Positions 1 through 10,486 of a stretch of DNA of 64,000 bases are shown in pieces. The DNA is taken from positions 1-64,000 of the forward strand of contig JAKQYE010000003.1 in the NCBI GenBank assembly GCA_023356605.1. The letters are read 5' to 3'. The first letter of the stretch is position 1. Each line of letters opens with the position of its first letter. The notes beneath the pieces are model-generated. The model was not told where the DNA came from. It saw only the letters and a program-made list of their open reading frames with translations, and did not search any database. This DNA is from Trichodesmium sp. MAG_R02. GTDB taxonomy: Bacteria > Cyanobacteriota > Cyanobacteriia > Cyanobacteriales > Microcoleaceae. The translations under genes and the position numbers were made by a program.

Positions 1-110
1 AACCAGGTGTCAAAAGTCTTTGGAGGGGCTTGAAACGTTTACATGATATTGCTTCAACTTGGAAATTGGCACATTCCTTTACCTCTATAGCTTGTGAGAG
101 TTATGGGTAA
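1..110 (+). pseudogene. C-terminal fragment of a probable transposase
   Basis: An open frame enters from the left edge and stops at TAA 108-110, encoding 35 residues that begin PGVKSLWRGLKRLHDIA. The W-GL-RLHDIA pattern resembles the end of IS4-type transposases, but this is from memory of the family and the fragment is too short to be certain. Whether the gene is whole cannot be told because its start lies outside the window. Confidence 0.35.
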
Positions 111-432
111 AGCATAGAATTGTTAAAGATTCAATTAATTTATGTCCTTCATAAATAAATATAGTTAATCTTAGATAGAATTCATGGAAAATATTCTAGG
201 CAAAGAAACTCACAAAAAGTACTTTCAGTTAAACAAATACCAATTCACTTTAAATATGTTACAAACAGTTTCAAACTATATATGTGAAATAATTTTGTGA
301 GGTTACTGTAGCGTCAAAGTTTTGAGTCTACAAAATCTTACTTTTAGCTTTTGACTTTTGACTTTCAACTTCCTTGAAACGGTATAACTTTAACCTTAAT
401 CCCTTGCTTCTTATTAACCCCACTCAAAAATA
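111..432. other. AT-rich spacer, no gene seen
   Basis: No open frame, RNA gene or clear repeat is visible between the transposase tail and the 3' end of shc. No convincing hairpin terminator for shc was found here. Confidence 0.5.
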
Positions 433-2331
433 TCAACCACTCAACAAATTATCATACCTCCCCAAAGCCATCAAAGGAAAATACTGTGAATAAAAATGAT
501 ACTTAATATAAAAATGACAGGGAAACCCAGTACCAGTAAATTCCGACTCCAACCAACTCCCATCATCATTCTGAGTCGAAACCAAAAAACCCACACCCTC
601 ATCAATAGCATCCCTAGCAAAATTACCAGTCGCCTCCCCCGCAGCCAATAAACCAATTAAGGCCCAAGCAGTCTGAGAAGCAGTACTTTTCCCCTTCCCC
701 TTCAACGACGGATCATTATAACTCAAACAACTTTCACCCCATCCGCCATCCGAATTTTGACAACCAACCAACCAACTTACCCCCTTTTCTATATGACCTC
801 GGTGACTTTCCCCCGCCACAACAGCCAAAGCCGAAATAACTCCACTCGTACCATATATATAGTTAACTCCCCACCTACCAAACCAACAACCTTCCTCTTC
901 CTGCTCCCTTACCAGAAAATCGATCGCCCGTTTTAACCCCCAATTGTCCATAGATAACCCACAAGAACCAACCATCTCTAATACCCGTCCCGTCACATCT
1001 GCTGTATTCGGATCGATCATTGCCTTCAAATCTCCATAAGGGATACCATTCAACCAGTCTTGATTATTGTCCACATCAAAAGCTGCCCAACCACCGGCTT
1101 GACATTGCATCGAAGCTATCCACTCCATAGCACGAGCGATCGCCTGACCTTTGAACTCCTCATTGGCCAACTCTACAACGTCCAAAGCCATAACCACTAC
1201 TGCCGTATCATCTATATCTGGATAAAAACGATTAATAAATTCAAAGGCCCAACCCCCCGGTCTACCAAACTTATTCTTAACTGCCCAGTCACCATAACCC
1301 CAAATTTGCTGTTGCAGCAACCATTGGCCAGCTTTAACCACTGCCGGATTACTAGGAGAAATACCAGAATCAACCAACGAGCGTATTACCCAAGCCGTAT
1401 CCCAAACCGGAGATACACAAGCTTGTACCCGATAACTATCCTCATTTTCTATAGCAAACCTATCTATCGCCTCCAGCCCCCGCACCACTACAGGGTCAGC
1501 TACATCATATTCTAAACACTTTAATGCCAACATAGAATTTAACATAGCCGGAATAATACCCCCCCAGTCACCCGTAACTTCTTGCCTTTCCAAAATCCAT
1601 TTTTCTGCTGCTTTTAATCCCTCCTCTTGCCAGGGCATCAAATTAAAATTTTCTGCAAATTTAAAAGCTTTATCTAACCCCAGAAATAAATCTGTTATAT
1701 CGTATTGACGGGGTAGTTCAAAATTAGCATTCTTAATTCCTTCTGCATAAAGTTCATCAAGATTAATCTCAGGATTAACTGAAAAAATCGGCTTTTTATC
1801 AAACACAATTAATAGTGGAACAGTACTACTTCTTGCCCAACTTGACATTTCATAAATAGTAAATGGAAAATCTTTAGGAAGTAGCATTATACTGGGAGGA
1901 ATAGAAGGAATACCCTGCCAATTATAGCATCCAATTAAAGCTAAATGTAATTTAGTGAAAATTCTGCTACAACTAATACCTCCTTTTTTAATAATAAAAT
2001 TTTTCGCTTTAATAAGAATAGGATCGGTTTTTGAAATCCCCAATAATATCAAAGCCATATAAGCCTCAATAGAAGTACTTAAGTCTCCTCCATCCTCATA
2101 AAAAAGTTCCCAACCACCATGTTCTCGTTGTTGGGAAATTAGGTAAGTTTTGGCTTTATGAACTGGTATTTTGTTATCAGTTTCCCAAATTTTGTGTAGT
2201 AAAATTATTTCTGCTGTTATTGTCACATTTGATTCTAGTTCACCCCACCAATATCCTTCTGCTTCTTGTAAATTTAATAAATACTTTTGACTGGCTGATA
2301 TAGATGATTTTATTTTGTTTTTTTCGATCAT
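433..2331 (-). CDS. shc: squalene-hopene cyclase
   Basis: This 632-residue protein cyclises squalene to hopene or hopanol, the first committed step to hopanoid membrane lipids, at the membrane surface. The length is normal for the family. The catalytic acid motif DIDDTA is at residues 372-377. QW-type repeats are spread along the chain (for example QQREHGGWELF near 68, QEVTGDWGG near 250, QCQAGGWAAFD, QNSDGGWGES, QNDDGSWLES), and the C-terminus has the usual aromatic FYIKYHFYSQYFPLMALGRY. The start at 2331 is the first ATG and gives a typical N-terminus. It stands alone between repeat-rich spacers, so no operon partner is evident. Confidence 0.96.
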   Translation of the reverse strand: MIEKNKIKSSISASQKYLLNLQEAEGYWWGELESNVTITAEIILLHKIWETDNKIPVHKAKTYLISQQREHGGWELFYEDGGDLSTSIEAYMALILLGISKTDPILIKAKNFIIKKGGISCSRIFTKLHLALIGCYNWQGIPSIPPSIMLLPKDFPFTIYEMSSWARSSTVPLLIVFDKKPIFSVNPEINLDELYAEGIKNANFELPRQYDITDLFLGLDKAFKFAENFNLMPWQEEGLKAAEKWILERQEVTGDWGGIIPAMLNSMLALKCLEYDVADPVVVRGLEAIDRFAIENEDSYRVQACVSPVWDTAWVIRSLVDSGISPSNPAVVKAGQWLLQQQIWGYGDWAVKNKFGRPGGWAFEFINRFYPDIDDTAVVVMALDVVELANEEFKGQAIARAMEWIASMQCQAGGWAAFDVDNNQDWLNGIPYGDLKAMIDPNTADVTGRVLEMVGSCGLSMDNWGLKRAIDFLVREQEEEGCWFGRWGVNYIYGTSGVISALAVVAGESHRGHIEKGVSWLVGCQNSDGGWGESCLSYNDPSLKGKGKSTASQTAWALIGLLAAGEATGNFARDAIDEGVGFLVSTQNDDGSWLESEFTGTGFPCHFYIKYHFYSQYFPLMALGRYDNLLSG

Positions 2332-2396
2332 TTTTTTCTACAATTTAAAATATATTTTTGTTACTAAAAGTAATAATTAATCAATAGTGATTATAT

Positions 2397-2535
2397 ATAG
2401 CAATCCTATGAGTGTTTGTGGCAAAAATCCTACTAATTTTTAGGGAACAGGAAACAGCGAATAGAGAATAGGTAAGAGTCTCAAAAGTTTTATTTACTTT
2501 TGGATTTGTCCCAACCTATTTAGTATCCCTATATC
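2397..2535 (+). repeat. family B inverted-repeat element (~140 bp)
   Basis: The left end reads TATAGCAATCCTATG. A body rich in GGGAACAGG-like words and a conserved stretch ending in a CAACCTAT-like word follow, with a TATAT right end. The same structure recurs at 6239, 12750, 21941 (reversed), 22080 (reversed) and 49740. The ends are imperfect inverted repeats, suggesting a MITE. The right end of this copy is more diverged than in the others. Confidence 0.7.
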
Positions 2536-2663
2536 TTGATCTATGATAATGCTTATGTACTTGGAGCAAGTATAAATGAAAATCTTAGAGTTTCAACAAA
2601 TTAGGGAACCTTCCCGAAAATTTTCTTGTCACTAGATAACTAGATTCTGTATAGATAGACCAG

Positions 2664-2704
2664 CTTCCCAGTATGCAAAAGTCATCCTGGGAAGTTTTCT
2701 TTCT
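2664..2704 (+). terminator. Rho-independent terminator-like hairpin, orphan
   Basis: CTTCCCAG (2664-2671) pairs perfectly with CTGGGAAG (2687-2694) and is followed by TTTTCTTTCT. It is oriented to end a plus-strand transcript, but no plus-strand gene lies upstream within 2.5 kb. It could end a small RNA or be left from a lost gene. Confidence 0.5.
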
Positions 2705-3011
2705 AGTATTCCTCATATCGTTTATCTATTAGCTTATATAGTCTAATTTTTTGACCACTCAAGTTTATTTGTAACATTATTTGATTAAATTTTTAGAAAA
2801 AATTTATATAACCATATAATTTATGAATATGTACCAAATATAATTGGTACTCGAGAGTATAAAGTAAATCAATGGTCATATTTATAATAATTGTTATTAC
2901 CTGGCTTGTCATAGAAAAGGTATGGATAATGATGAATGCTCCGCCACATCTTAATAATAAAAAGAAATTAAATTGCCTTAACCATGGAAATTTTTGGCTC
3001 AGTGAGATATA

Positions 3012-3100
3012 TAGTTATTTCAAATAAAAGTGGAACACTCTTTCTTTTGAAACTTAGTTATAGCAAGAAATACTTGTCTCAATATAAATAAAAAAAACTA
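3012..3100 (+). repeat. family A MITE copy (89 bp)
   Basis: It begins TAGTTATTTCAAATAA, continues with a CTTAGTTATAGCAAGAAATA core and ends AAAAACTA. The left flank is TA and the right flank is TT, so one duplication copy seems mutated. Its ends match those of the IS630-like element at 32730-33674. Confidence 0.75.
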
Positions 3101-3191
3101 TTAAGATATACTAGGAAGTATCACCTCTACCTAGGAAAACCATTTACAAAAAAATAGTTTAAAGCCTTCTCCTTCTTAGGTGGCTTTGTCA

Positions 3192-3290
3192 ATTAGTTGA
3201 TTTTTTTAATAAATATGTTACTACTTCGTCAATTAAAAAGTCAGATTATGAAGGCTAGATTTAAGTGTCGTATCTCTCACGGGCTGACTT
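3192..3290 (+). mobile_element. IS200/IS605 left end plus tnpB 5' fragment
   Basis: A leader (GTTGATTTTTTTAATAAATATG) precedes ATGAAGGCTAGATTTAAG at 3248, which encodes MKARFKCRI, the start shared with the tnpB remnants at 24528 and 51965. The frame is lost after a few codons. It is a short fossil of a tnpB-type element. Confidence 0.55.
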
Positions 3291-3591
3291 GTAAGCTTAA
3301 TGGTAGATATAGTAATCATTTGAGACAATAAGTTGAATAATAATTCAATAAAGAATGGGATTTTGAGTTTGGGAGGTAGCGATCGCCAATTTACTCTTAT
3401 CCACCATCTATTCGGTTAAATTACGAGCTCCTTTATGAGTTAAAATTTTCCAATATAATAGTATTGCTCTCTTTTTCCAAGCTAAACTAATCATTAATAT
3501 ATTAGTATTTTGCCACTGAGTTCTATCTAAAATTAATACTAATTCTGAGGAAATACTAATATATTTCTTGTAAACTAGAAAGCAGAAAAGA

Positions 3592-3665
3592 CATAACCTG
3601 TGGAAAAAAATAAACTAAAAAGTCGCCCGCTGATGGGCGAGGCTTTTAACCCAATTTTTCGGTAA
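3592..3665 (-). mobile_element. IS200/IS605 left-end hairpin, solo copy
   Basis: Read on the minus strand, TTTAC is followed by CGAAAAATTGGG, then GCCTCGCCCATCAGCGGGCGAC, a strong GCCC/GGGC hairpin, and a TTTTTTTCCACAGGTTATG leader. The same block precedes the tnpB remnants at 24421, 49511 and 51861. No tnpB follows here, so only the end survives. Confidence 0.65.
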
Positions 3666-3780
3666 ATAATTTTGTACAGCTGCTTATTGCATGTAATAAT
3701 TATACTTTACTAATAGACACAAACCAATAGTCTAATATCAAACAAGACTACTAAAATCAAAAAACTAATTATTAACTTGA

Positions 3781-4857
3781 TTAACGAATTGAACTTTGCA
3801 TAGAAGCAGTTTCAATTGGCTTTACTAAATACAACTTTAAAAATTGCCAACCATTAGATACATATAGAGGTAACTTCTGGAAAAACTTCACAAAACCAGT
3901 ACGATTAGAATTGGCAATCGCCGCCAACTTCTCATTATTCTTGATACAAACTTCTAATCTTTCATAAAACTCAGGAGTTTCCACATCTAAAATCACGGGA
4001 AAAACCCGTCCCGAAGTTTCATTAGTTTTTTCAATCACATATTTATCATAATCACGAGCATTCAAACCAATAGAAGCATAAAAATCAGCCCGTTGAATAT
4101 CATTCAAATACATAGTTACAAAAACAGAAAGTAAGAAAAATCTACACCACAATTTTGCTTTCCAGTCATTCAAAAATTCAGGTTTTGCCCTCATAATAGC
4201 ATCAAAGAAATCTCCATGACGATTTTCATCCTGACACCAATTTTCAAAGAAACGGAAAATTGGATAAATTCTATCTTCCGGATGAGATTCTAAATGACGA
4301 TATATAGTAATATAGCGCCAATAACCAATTTTTTCAGATAAATAAGTAGCGTAAAAAATAAACTTTGGTTTAAAGAAAGTATACTTACGACTTTTAGTCA
4401 AAAACCCTAAATCCAAAGACAAACTAAAATCAGACATGGCCTTGTTCAAAAAACCTGCATGACGAGCTTCATCTCGGGACATTAAAGTGAAACACTCAGC
4501 TAGGACAGGGCTTTTATCTTTGAGGCGACGACCCAATTCTTTATAAAGTAAGAAACCTGAAAATTCAGCAGTACAAGAACGCTCTAAAAACTCAACAAAT
4601 AAACGGCGAGTTTCTCCATCAATATGCTCCCAAGATTGAGCAAATTCCTTATCCCTAACAAAATGATTGCGATTATAATCTGCACGGAATTCTTCCAAAA
4701 TAGCTATCAATTCATCTTCATTCACAGAGATGTCCATTTTAGCCATCTCATCAAAATCTGTTGTATAGAATCGAGGTGTGAGGATAGTTTCCTTTGCAGG
4801 AACTTTAACACCTGGACGCATTTCAGTGAAGGTTTGTTTTTTGAGAGAATCTACCAT
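3781..4857 (-). CDS. acsF: magnesium-protoporphyrin IX monomethyl ester oxidative cyclase
   Basis: This 358-residue di-iron enzyme forms the fifth (E) ring of chlorophyll, using oxygen to turn Mg-protoporphyrin IX monomethyl ester into protochlorophyllide. An in-frame ATG at 4974 exists, but the start at 4857 gives the family N-terminus [16 protein letters not shown] and the standard length, with GGAA about eight bases before it. Iron-ligand motifs are visible: DEARH (about residues 129-133) and [11 protein letters not shown] further on. The oxygen-dependent form fits an oxygenic phototroph. It is monocistronic here, with more than 2 kb of noncoding DNA upstream. Confidence 0.96.
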   Translation of the reverse strand: MVDSLKKQTFTEMRPGVKVPAKETILTPRFYTTDFDEMAKMDISVNEDELIAILEEFRADYNRNHFVRDKEFAQSWEHIDGETRRLFVEFLERSCTAEFSGFLLYKELGRRLKDKSPVLAECFTLMSRDEARHAGFLNKAMSDFSLSLDLGFLTKSRKYTFFKPKFIFYATYLSEKIGYWRYITIYRHLESHPEDRIYPIFRFFENWCQDENRHGDFFDAIMRAKPEFLNDWKAKLWCRFFLLSVFVTMYLNDIQRADFYASIGLNARDYDKYVIEKTNETSGRVFPVILDVETPEFYERLEVCIKNNEKLAAIANSNRTGFVKFFQKLPLYVSNGWQFLKLYLVKPIETASMQSSIR

Positions 4858-5946
4858 AAGTTCCGTTGTTTTCTTAATTATGATTAAATTTATGTGAAGT
4901 GGGATATAGCTAAAGTTAGAAGTCAACCCTACCGTTTCATCCCGAATCTGGAAGTCAGCAGTAGTGAATGGCAAATCTCCCCCTACATTTGAAGTACCAA
5001 TAGTACCAGTTATTGACTAGGAGAAAACTTCTTTTATATTGAAAATTTAAGTAGGTATCGAAGCTACTTAATTCACTGCTGACTCATTTCACACCAAATC
5101 ACAGATTATGGTGTGAGGTTCAAGAACAACTTTACCTAAAATTCGAGAGTTTTCAGAATGTCCATAGCATTCACCAGAGTGGTATATTTTTTTTAGTTGT
5201 TCTATTAAATATTAATCAGCTGCTTTTTCGGCCATATTTGTAAAGGCTTTCTTGATAGCATCTAACCGTTTTGAGTCACTGCCAGCGCGAATCGCGAATT
5301 ACCCAGGTGGCTTTGAGCACAGATAATCCATGATTGTACACAAACCTAGAAAAGCCAGCACAGCCAGCAAAAAAGCTCTATTGTTAAGGTCAATGGAGAG
5401 AGTAATTAAAACAACACTAAGTTTTCCATCTCGTACAGTTTATCAAGGTCTGGGAATTTGAAGTACAGAATTTGCGTTAAGAATTGCAAAGCAATAGTAG
5501 TTAATTTGATGGACAAAAACCAAACAAAATTAATTGGTCGATATTAATATACATATGCGGCGAAATACTTATGAAACTAAGTAGTCATTAATCTTGAGAA
5601 TACCTGAGTCGATTGGGGTTTATATTTATAGACATTTCCAAAAATTATCAAGCATTTGCTATAGCTATCTTTACTGGAGCTGGCGAGAGATCCTCCGGAT
5701 AGTCATTTTTGATGCGATGAGCAAGTATTAAAGACAGACAGTTAGTTTAATTATTTACCATTTAATTATTTACCATTTTATGCTATTTTCTGATTATTTT
5801 TTATTTTCTCTATTAAGTACAAACTATACTAAGATTAATACCGCTATTGTTAGTCTTATATGACCACATATTGTTTGTTCAAATTACCTTTTCATAATTA
5901 TAGTTATTTCACATAAGAAAAGCTGGGAAAGGTAAAAACAAGAAAA
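4858..5946. other. 1.1-kb noncoding spacer upstream of acsF
   Basis: No gene is supported. On the minus strand near 5215-5290 a short open stretch could encode RLDAIKKAFTNMAEKAAD before a stop, perhaps the tail of a lost gene, but it is too short to identify. The acsF promoter must lie at the left of this spacer; no motif was recognised. Confidence 0.4.
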
Positions 5947-6132
5947 ATGTCAGTGGAAATCAAAAAAATAAACCACTTGGATCTAGTGACTGGAGTCATG
6001 GATAAAATAGGAACAGTTGATAAAATCAATGAATTAATAGAAGAGAAAAATACGAAAAAAGTCAGTGCAGGTAAAGTAATAAAGCCATGATTCTAAATTG
6101 CATGGGATTAATCAGCTTTTGTGGATTTTAAC
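5947..6132 (+). pseudogene. IS1634-like transposase, N-terminal remnant
   Basis: Frame one encodes MSVEIKKINHLDLVTGVMDK and on to KVSAGKVIKP, ending at a TGA at 6088-6090. The next frame continues with MILNCMGLISF. Together these resemble the start of IS1634-family (DUF4277) transposases, which read roughly LDHLGIVAGI-DEIG, VSAGQVVKAMILNGLGF. One frameshift and loss of everything downstream make it a fossil. The assignment is from family recall. Confidence 0.5.
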
Positions 6133-6238
6133 GACAAATTGATTGTATGCCTCGTTTAGAGGAAAAAAAATTCGATCATTCGGTAATTCTAGCTTAGTAA
6201 TACGCATTTTAAATGAGTATTAGCTTATCATCTGCCCT

Positions 6239-6378
6239 ATATAACAATCCTATTTTTTTCGTGGCAAAAATCCTACTGTTTTTTAGGGAACAGGGAAAAG
6301 GGAACAGAGAATAGATAAGAGTTTTAAAAGTTTTATTTACTTTTTTATGTGTTGCAACCTATGCGCGGATTGCTATAT
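6239..6378 (+). repeat. family B inverted-repeat element (~140 bp)
   Basis: The left end ATATAACAATCCTATT and the right end GCGCGGATTGCTATAT form an imperfect terminal inverted repeat. The body contains AGGGAACAGGGAAAAGGGAACAG and the shared GTTTTATTTACTTTT. Parallel copies at 2397, 12750 and 49740 define the family. Confidence 0.75.
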
Positions 6379-6549
6379 ATTCAAGGATTTATTTGAAGTA
6401 AAGGTGGTGGAATATTTACTAGGAAAAGAATTAAAATAGAGTATTTGAAGAACGACAGATTAGGACTAATTTTAAACAAAGTCTATGAGATTAGCTTAAA
6501 TTAAATATTTGTTTTTATCGTACTAGAAATTATTAAAAAATATCAATTA

Positions 6550-6638
6550 TAGTCATTTAAAATAAGAATGGAAAACTTTTTCTGCTGAAACTTAGTTATG
6601 GCAAAAAATACTTGTATTAATCAAAATTAAAACGACTA
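6550..6638 (+). repeat. family A MITE copy (89 bp)
   Basis: TAGTCATTTAAAATAAGAATGG at the left and TTAAAACGACTA at the right form the terminal inverted repeat, and both sides are flanked by TA (6548-6549, 6639-6640). The core CTTAGTTATGGCAAAAAATA matches other copies. Confidence 0.8.
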
Positions 6639-6754
6639 TAAATCGAGAAACATTTCCGTGTTTCCTAATTGCTAATTCCTAGCCTCACCTATAGGACTTT
6701 CTGTAGCAAATCCTACTTATAGCTGGCTGATAAAGCATCAAAGTATTTACATAT

Positions 6755-7015
6755 AACCCACATTCCGCACTTCTTAACATTAAATTGATAAGTTTTATTA
6801 ATCTATCGCCCAGAATGCTATCCCTGAAACCCTTATAGCTATAGACATCAATTTTCACAACTATAAAGAATTGTAACTAATTTTCTCATAAAAAATTAGT
6901 TATTGATAAACTTTATTGATATTGAGTTCTATAACGAAGATTTTTCGTATAAGTCTCTTTGAAAATGTAAATATACATAAAGATATATGAAGATCTGCGG
7001 AATGTCGGATATAAA
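6755..7015. repeat. ~200-260 bp dispersed repeat, copy 1
   Basis: From CCCACATTCCGCACTTCTTAA this segment matches 34948-35145 over about 200 bases, with few differences (shared CCTTATAGCTATA, ATAAAGAATTGTAACTAATT, TTGAGTTCTATAAC). The left CATTCCGCACTT and the right GATCTGCGGAATGTCGG are roughly inverted, so this may be another small transposon-like element. Confidence 0.6.
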
Positions 7016-7582
7016 GACTAATGGTTTTTTTTAAGTCTAAAACTAAAAATTTCAAAAAGTTCGTATTTTGGGAAGACTTGGAAAGAAAAATTAAGGGACA
7101 AATATATCCGACTACCTCCTCTGTAATTCCTATTTATCCTGTAGGTCGACAATCCGAGGGCTCCCCTACCTGAGTTCGATCCTAACCCATAAAACCTTTT
7201 CAGCAAACCCTACTAGGTTGGCTAATTATAGGATGAGGCAAAAAGTAAAAGAGGGAATCTATTAATCTAATAAGGTTCAAATAAGACCAGAACTTATTAA
7301 AGAATAAAATTATTAATGAGCCTTCTAGGTTATAGAATAGAGAAAAGTCCTTGAATAAACTGTATTGATTTATAATTAACTTTCCCCTGATCGGACCTAG
7401 CATTAATTGTCTACAATTGAAAATGTACCAGCCCCTAGGGCAGTTAGCACATTCTCACACCTCTGTCCTCCCCAATTTTATCACAGCAAGAGTTTAACTT
7501 CTAAGTTCTGAACTTCTGGCTTGAGCTATAACCAGCTTGGCACGGTTGTATTAAGATTAATAAATTTTTGGACTAGATATCA

Positions 7583-8062
7583 ATGAATAATATAGGATAT
7601 AGTTATCTATTCTGGGCGGCTTGCTTACTAGGCTTAAGTGGATGCCATCGAATCTATAATGGGAAAATTTTCACAGGTATAGTTTGGCTCTTTACTTACG
7701 GCTTATTTGGAGTAGGCCAATTTATCGACTTGTTGTTGATTCCTGGTATGGTAGAAGAACACAATGCCAAAGTCAGAGCTAGACTGGGTACTTCAGATCA
7801 AGGATTGCCATTATATCAATCAAGTGGAGCGATCGCTGTCAAAACCTATGCTCCAAAAAATCGTCAACAATTAATGGTTGCATTACTAAAAGCAGCTTCT
7901 ACAAAAGGAGGAAAATTATCTGTTACTCAAGGAGTCATGGCAACAGGAGCTAGCTTTACAGAAGTAGAAGAAACTATGAAAGAAATGCTTAGAACTGGTT
8001 ATGTCAGTGTAGATAACCATCCAAATACGGGAATTGTCATTTACGATTTCCATGAACTCTAA
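7583..8062 (+). CDS. TM2 domain-containing membrane protein
   Basis: A 159-residue protein. The first 60 residues form a TM2-type domain: two hydrophobic helices around a [14 protein letters not shown] loop, the second with [18 protein letters not shown]. This matches the family pattern of glycine-rich, often DRFYLG-type, turns. The C-terminal half (from about residue 95) looks soluble and helical, with [20 protein letters not shown], resembling a small winged-helix-like segment. The function of TM2 proteins in bacteria is largely unknown. It lies 120 bases before rpmF on the same strand. Confidence 0.8.
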   Translation: MNNIGYSYLFWAACLLGLSGCHRIYNGKIFTGIVWLFTYGLFGVGQFIDLLLIPGMVEEHNAKVRARLGTSDQGLPLYQSSGAIAVKTYAPKNRQQLMVALLKAASTKGGKLSVTQGVMATGASFTEVEETMKEMLRTGYVSVDNHPNTGIVIYDFHEL

Positions 8063-8183
8063 TTCAGCCAGCAAAGTAATCAATAAAATTTATTAATTAG
8101 TAGTCTTCCATAGCTGCTAAAATTAAGGTAACATAGTGATCTATGTATGAAGTAGTCTGTATTTAGAGAATAGAATAACTTTC

Positions 8184-8360
8184 ATGGCTGTACCAAAGAA
8201 GAGAACCTCAAAATCTAAGAAAAATATGCGGAAGGCTAATTGGAAAAGCCAGGCTCGACTCGCTGCCAATAAGGCACTATCTATAGGTAAATCTGTTTTA
8301 AGTCAAAGTTCCCACAGTTTTGTATATCCAGGTAATGAGGAGGAAGAGGAGGAAAATTAA
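8184..8360 (+). CDS. rpmF: 50S ribosomal protein L32
   Basis: This 58-residue protein starts [20 protein letters not shown], the typical bL32 opening. It continues [15 protein letters not shown] and ends in an acidic run (NEEEEEEN). It is a basic component of the large ribosomal subunit. Many L32 proteins carry a zinc-binding cysteine set; none is present here, as in the C-minus paralogs common in cyanobacteria. The gene is short but unmistakable. The next gene, queA, converges on it. Confidence 0.93.
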   Translation: MAVPKKRTSKSKKNMRKANWKSQARLAANKALSIGKSVLSQSSHSFVYPGNEEEEEEN

Positions 8361-8547
8361 TTAACTGGGGCTTTTTAACTACTGGAAGCAGATGGTTTAA
8401 ACATTTGCATAATGCAAAAATCGAAAGCTCCCAAAAAAGAAGAAATACCATGCTAGGAGATATAATATCCTAGAATCTACAGTAACTGTCCAAAAAGCTT
8501 GACATACAACTGTAGCAAGCAAGATACTCCCACTGCAGTGGTCTTCT

Positions 8548-9651
8548 TTAATTAATTTTGGCAGATGGCAAAATCAACATTGCATCACCAAAAGAATAAA
8601 AGCGACATTGTTTAGCTATTGCATCTTGGTATAAACTCAAAAGGCGTTTCCTACCAATCATTGCACTAACAAGCATCATTAAACTAGAGCGTGGAAGATG
8701 AAAATTAGTTATTAAACCCTCTACCACCCGCCATTTGTACCCAGGATAAATAAATATGTTTGTATGATCACAAAACGGTCTAATTAAAGATTTATGACTG
8801 CCATAACCATCATTAGCTAGTGCTGCTCCTTCGAGAGCTCTAACTACTGTGGTTCCCACTGCAATAATGCGTCCACCTTTAGCTTTTGTCATATGAATTT
8901 TATCAACAGTCAAAGACGGGACCTCAACCCATTCGGAGTGCATATTATGGGTAGTAATGTCTTTAACTTCAACTGGACGGAATGTGCCAAGACCAACGTG
9001 CAAAGTTATAAAAGCCTGTCTAATATTTTGTTGTTCTAGTTTATGTAGTAATTCATCAGTAAAATGCAAACCAGCAGTAGGAGCAGCTATTGCTCCTGCC
9101 ACTTTGCTGTACACAGTTTGATATTGTTCAGTGAGAGCCCGTGAATTTGTTACATAAGGGGGAAAAGGTACGTTACCAAATTGGCCTAACAAATTTAGTA
9201 AAGAAACTCCTTGGGGCAAATGAAATTGTAAAATACGCCCACCAGTTTCTTGATCAGTTGCTAATACTGTTGCCTGTAAATTATAATTGCAAACCGAGGA
9301 TGAATTAGGTTCAAATTCTATCTTTGCCCCAGTAACAAAACGTTTACCTGGCTTAACCAAAGCTAGCCAAGAATTACTTGTGATTGGTTTCAACAATAAT
9401 ACTTCTACCTGAGCACCACTCGTTTTTTGACCATAAAGCCTAGCAGGAATTACACGAGTATCATTAAAGACCAGTAAATCTCCTGGTTGAAGTAAACCTG
9501 GTAAATCTCTGAAAATACAATAGTTATGTGTGAGCCGCTCTACGACCATTAAGCGAGAGCTGTCCCTAGGTACAACTGGATTTTGAGCAATTAGCCGTTG
9601 GGGAAGTTCATAATCATAAGCCTCAATGGACCAACCTATATCGGTCATCAT
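8548..9651 (-). CDS. queA: S-adenosylmethionine:tRNA ribosyltransferase-isomerase
   Basis: This 367-residue enzyme transfers and isomerises the ribosyl group of SAM onto 7-aminomethyl-7-deazaguanine in tRNA, giving epoxyqueuosine in the wobble position of Asp, Asn, His and Tyr tRNAs. Family signatures are clear: LPQRLIAQNP near the N-terminus, RDSSRLMVV, FNDTRVIPARL, AAPTAGLHFTDELL, HVGLGTFRPV, and the C-terminal TNFHLPRSSLMMLVSAM. The length is slightly above the usual 340-350. The frame opens with two ATGs (MMTD); either could be used. Confidence 0.95.
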   Translation of the reverse strand: MMTDIGWSIEAYDYELPQRLIAQNPVVPRDSSRLMVVERLTHNYCIFRDLPGLLQPGDLLVFNDTRVIPARLYGQKTSGAQVEVLLLKPITSNSWLALVKPGKRFVTGAKIEFEPNSSSVCNYNLQATVLATDQETGGRILQFHLPQGVSLLNLLGQFGNVPFPPYVTNSRALTEQYQTVYSKVAGAIAAPTAGLHFTDELLHKLEQQNIRQAFITLHVGLGTFRPVEVKDITTHNMHSEWVEVPSLTVDKIHMTKAKGGRIIAVGTTVVRALEGAALANDGYGSHKSLIRPFCDHTNIFIYPGYKWRVVEGLITNFHLPRSSLMMLVSAMIGRKRLLSLYQDAIAKQCRFYSFGDAMLILPSAKIN

Positions 9652-10096
9652 GTCATCATTTATTTAGTTATTAGTACCTCCTCTAATAAGCAGACAAGAA
9701 AATCTTTGATATCCTTTAAAGGGAAGGTGAGACCCTATTTGTCAGCAATATTACCGAACATATAGCGGGTAATTGGGTAAAACCCCCCATACAAATTAGG
9801 ATACTTCTCCAATAGTAATCTGCTAATGTATAAGAGTGAATATATTATTGTAAACCTAATTGGAGAATACTAGGCAGATATTAGCTGTAGTCAAAAATGC
9901 AACAGATTCTATAGCTGTTTTAGACTTCTAAACATTGTAGAACATATACCTAATTTGTTTATAAGGAAGCGGCAATATCCGCCCCGCTTCTTTATAACCG
10001 TTTCCTAGTACCTTTAATATTTCCTCCGTAGTATAAAATAAAACATAGAGGTTAAACCAGGGGAAAAGGGACAGTTGTAAGCGGTAATAGTTTGAT
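9652..10096. other. spacer between divergent queA and a hypothetical gene
   Basis: It contains a hairpin-forming GAAGCGG...CCGCTTC around 9965-9990 without a clear T-run, so terminator function is doubtful. No open frame of interest. The promoters of queA (leftward) and of the gene at 10097 (rightward) should be here. Confidence 0.35.
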
Positions 10097-10486
10097 ATGG
10101 AATACCTTTACTTTTTAGCAAATACTAGCCTGTGCCTCAGAGTGGTTGAATATTTAAAAAATATACATCAATTACCACTTCAATTTATGACAGTAATTCA
10201 TCAAATTGATGGTTGGGTTGTCAAAATCAAAATGAGTCGATACTTGACTCCTCAAATACATGGAGATTTTAGGGCTTTTATGAACGAGCTGGGAATACCT
10301 TATGATCCTGATATTCGTGTCAGAATGGCACTATGGGGCTTGGAAACTGGACAACCACCCTTAAGTGTAATGAGACGTTATCAAGTAGCAGTGGTCTCCC
10401 ATGGACAGCCAAACCAGGATGAAATAGAAGCATTTAGAAGCCAATTTGTCAAGGGTTTGGGATATTGCCCAGAAACTTTAGGTTAA
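10097..10486 (+). CDS. conserved-looking hypothetical protein
   Basis: A 129-residue protein with no signal peptide or membrane span. The N-terminal part (MEYLYFLANTSLCLRVVEYL) is hydrophobic-helical, and a central stretch has RYLTPQIHGDFRAFMNELGI. The composition and codon usage look like a real gene and it uses a normal ATG. I do not recognise the family. It is flanked by noncoding DNA, so context gives no clue to function. Confidence 0.6.
   Translation: MEYLYFLANTSLCLRVVEYLKNIHQLPLQFMTVIHQIDGWVVKIKMSRYLTPQIHGDFRAFMNELGIPYDPDIRVRMALWGLETGQPPLSVMRRYQVAVVSHGQPNQDEIEAFRSQFVKGLGYCPETLG

Noticed and set aside
4858-4974. Longer acsF start at 4974
   Set aside because: The added 39 residues are not part of the family; the 4857 start gives the standard 358 residues.
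7130-7200. tRNA-like GAGTTCGATCCTAACCC stretch
   Set aside because: No acceptor stem or anticodon arm could be paired convincingly around it.
7018-7403. Two short minus-strand open frames
   Set aside because: No family resemblance, low-complexity composition, and overlap with repeat-like DNA; probably chance frames.
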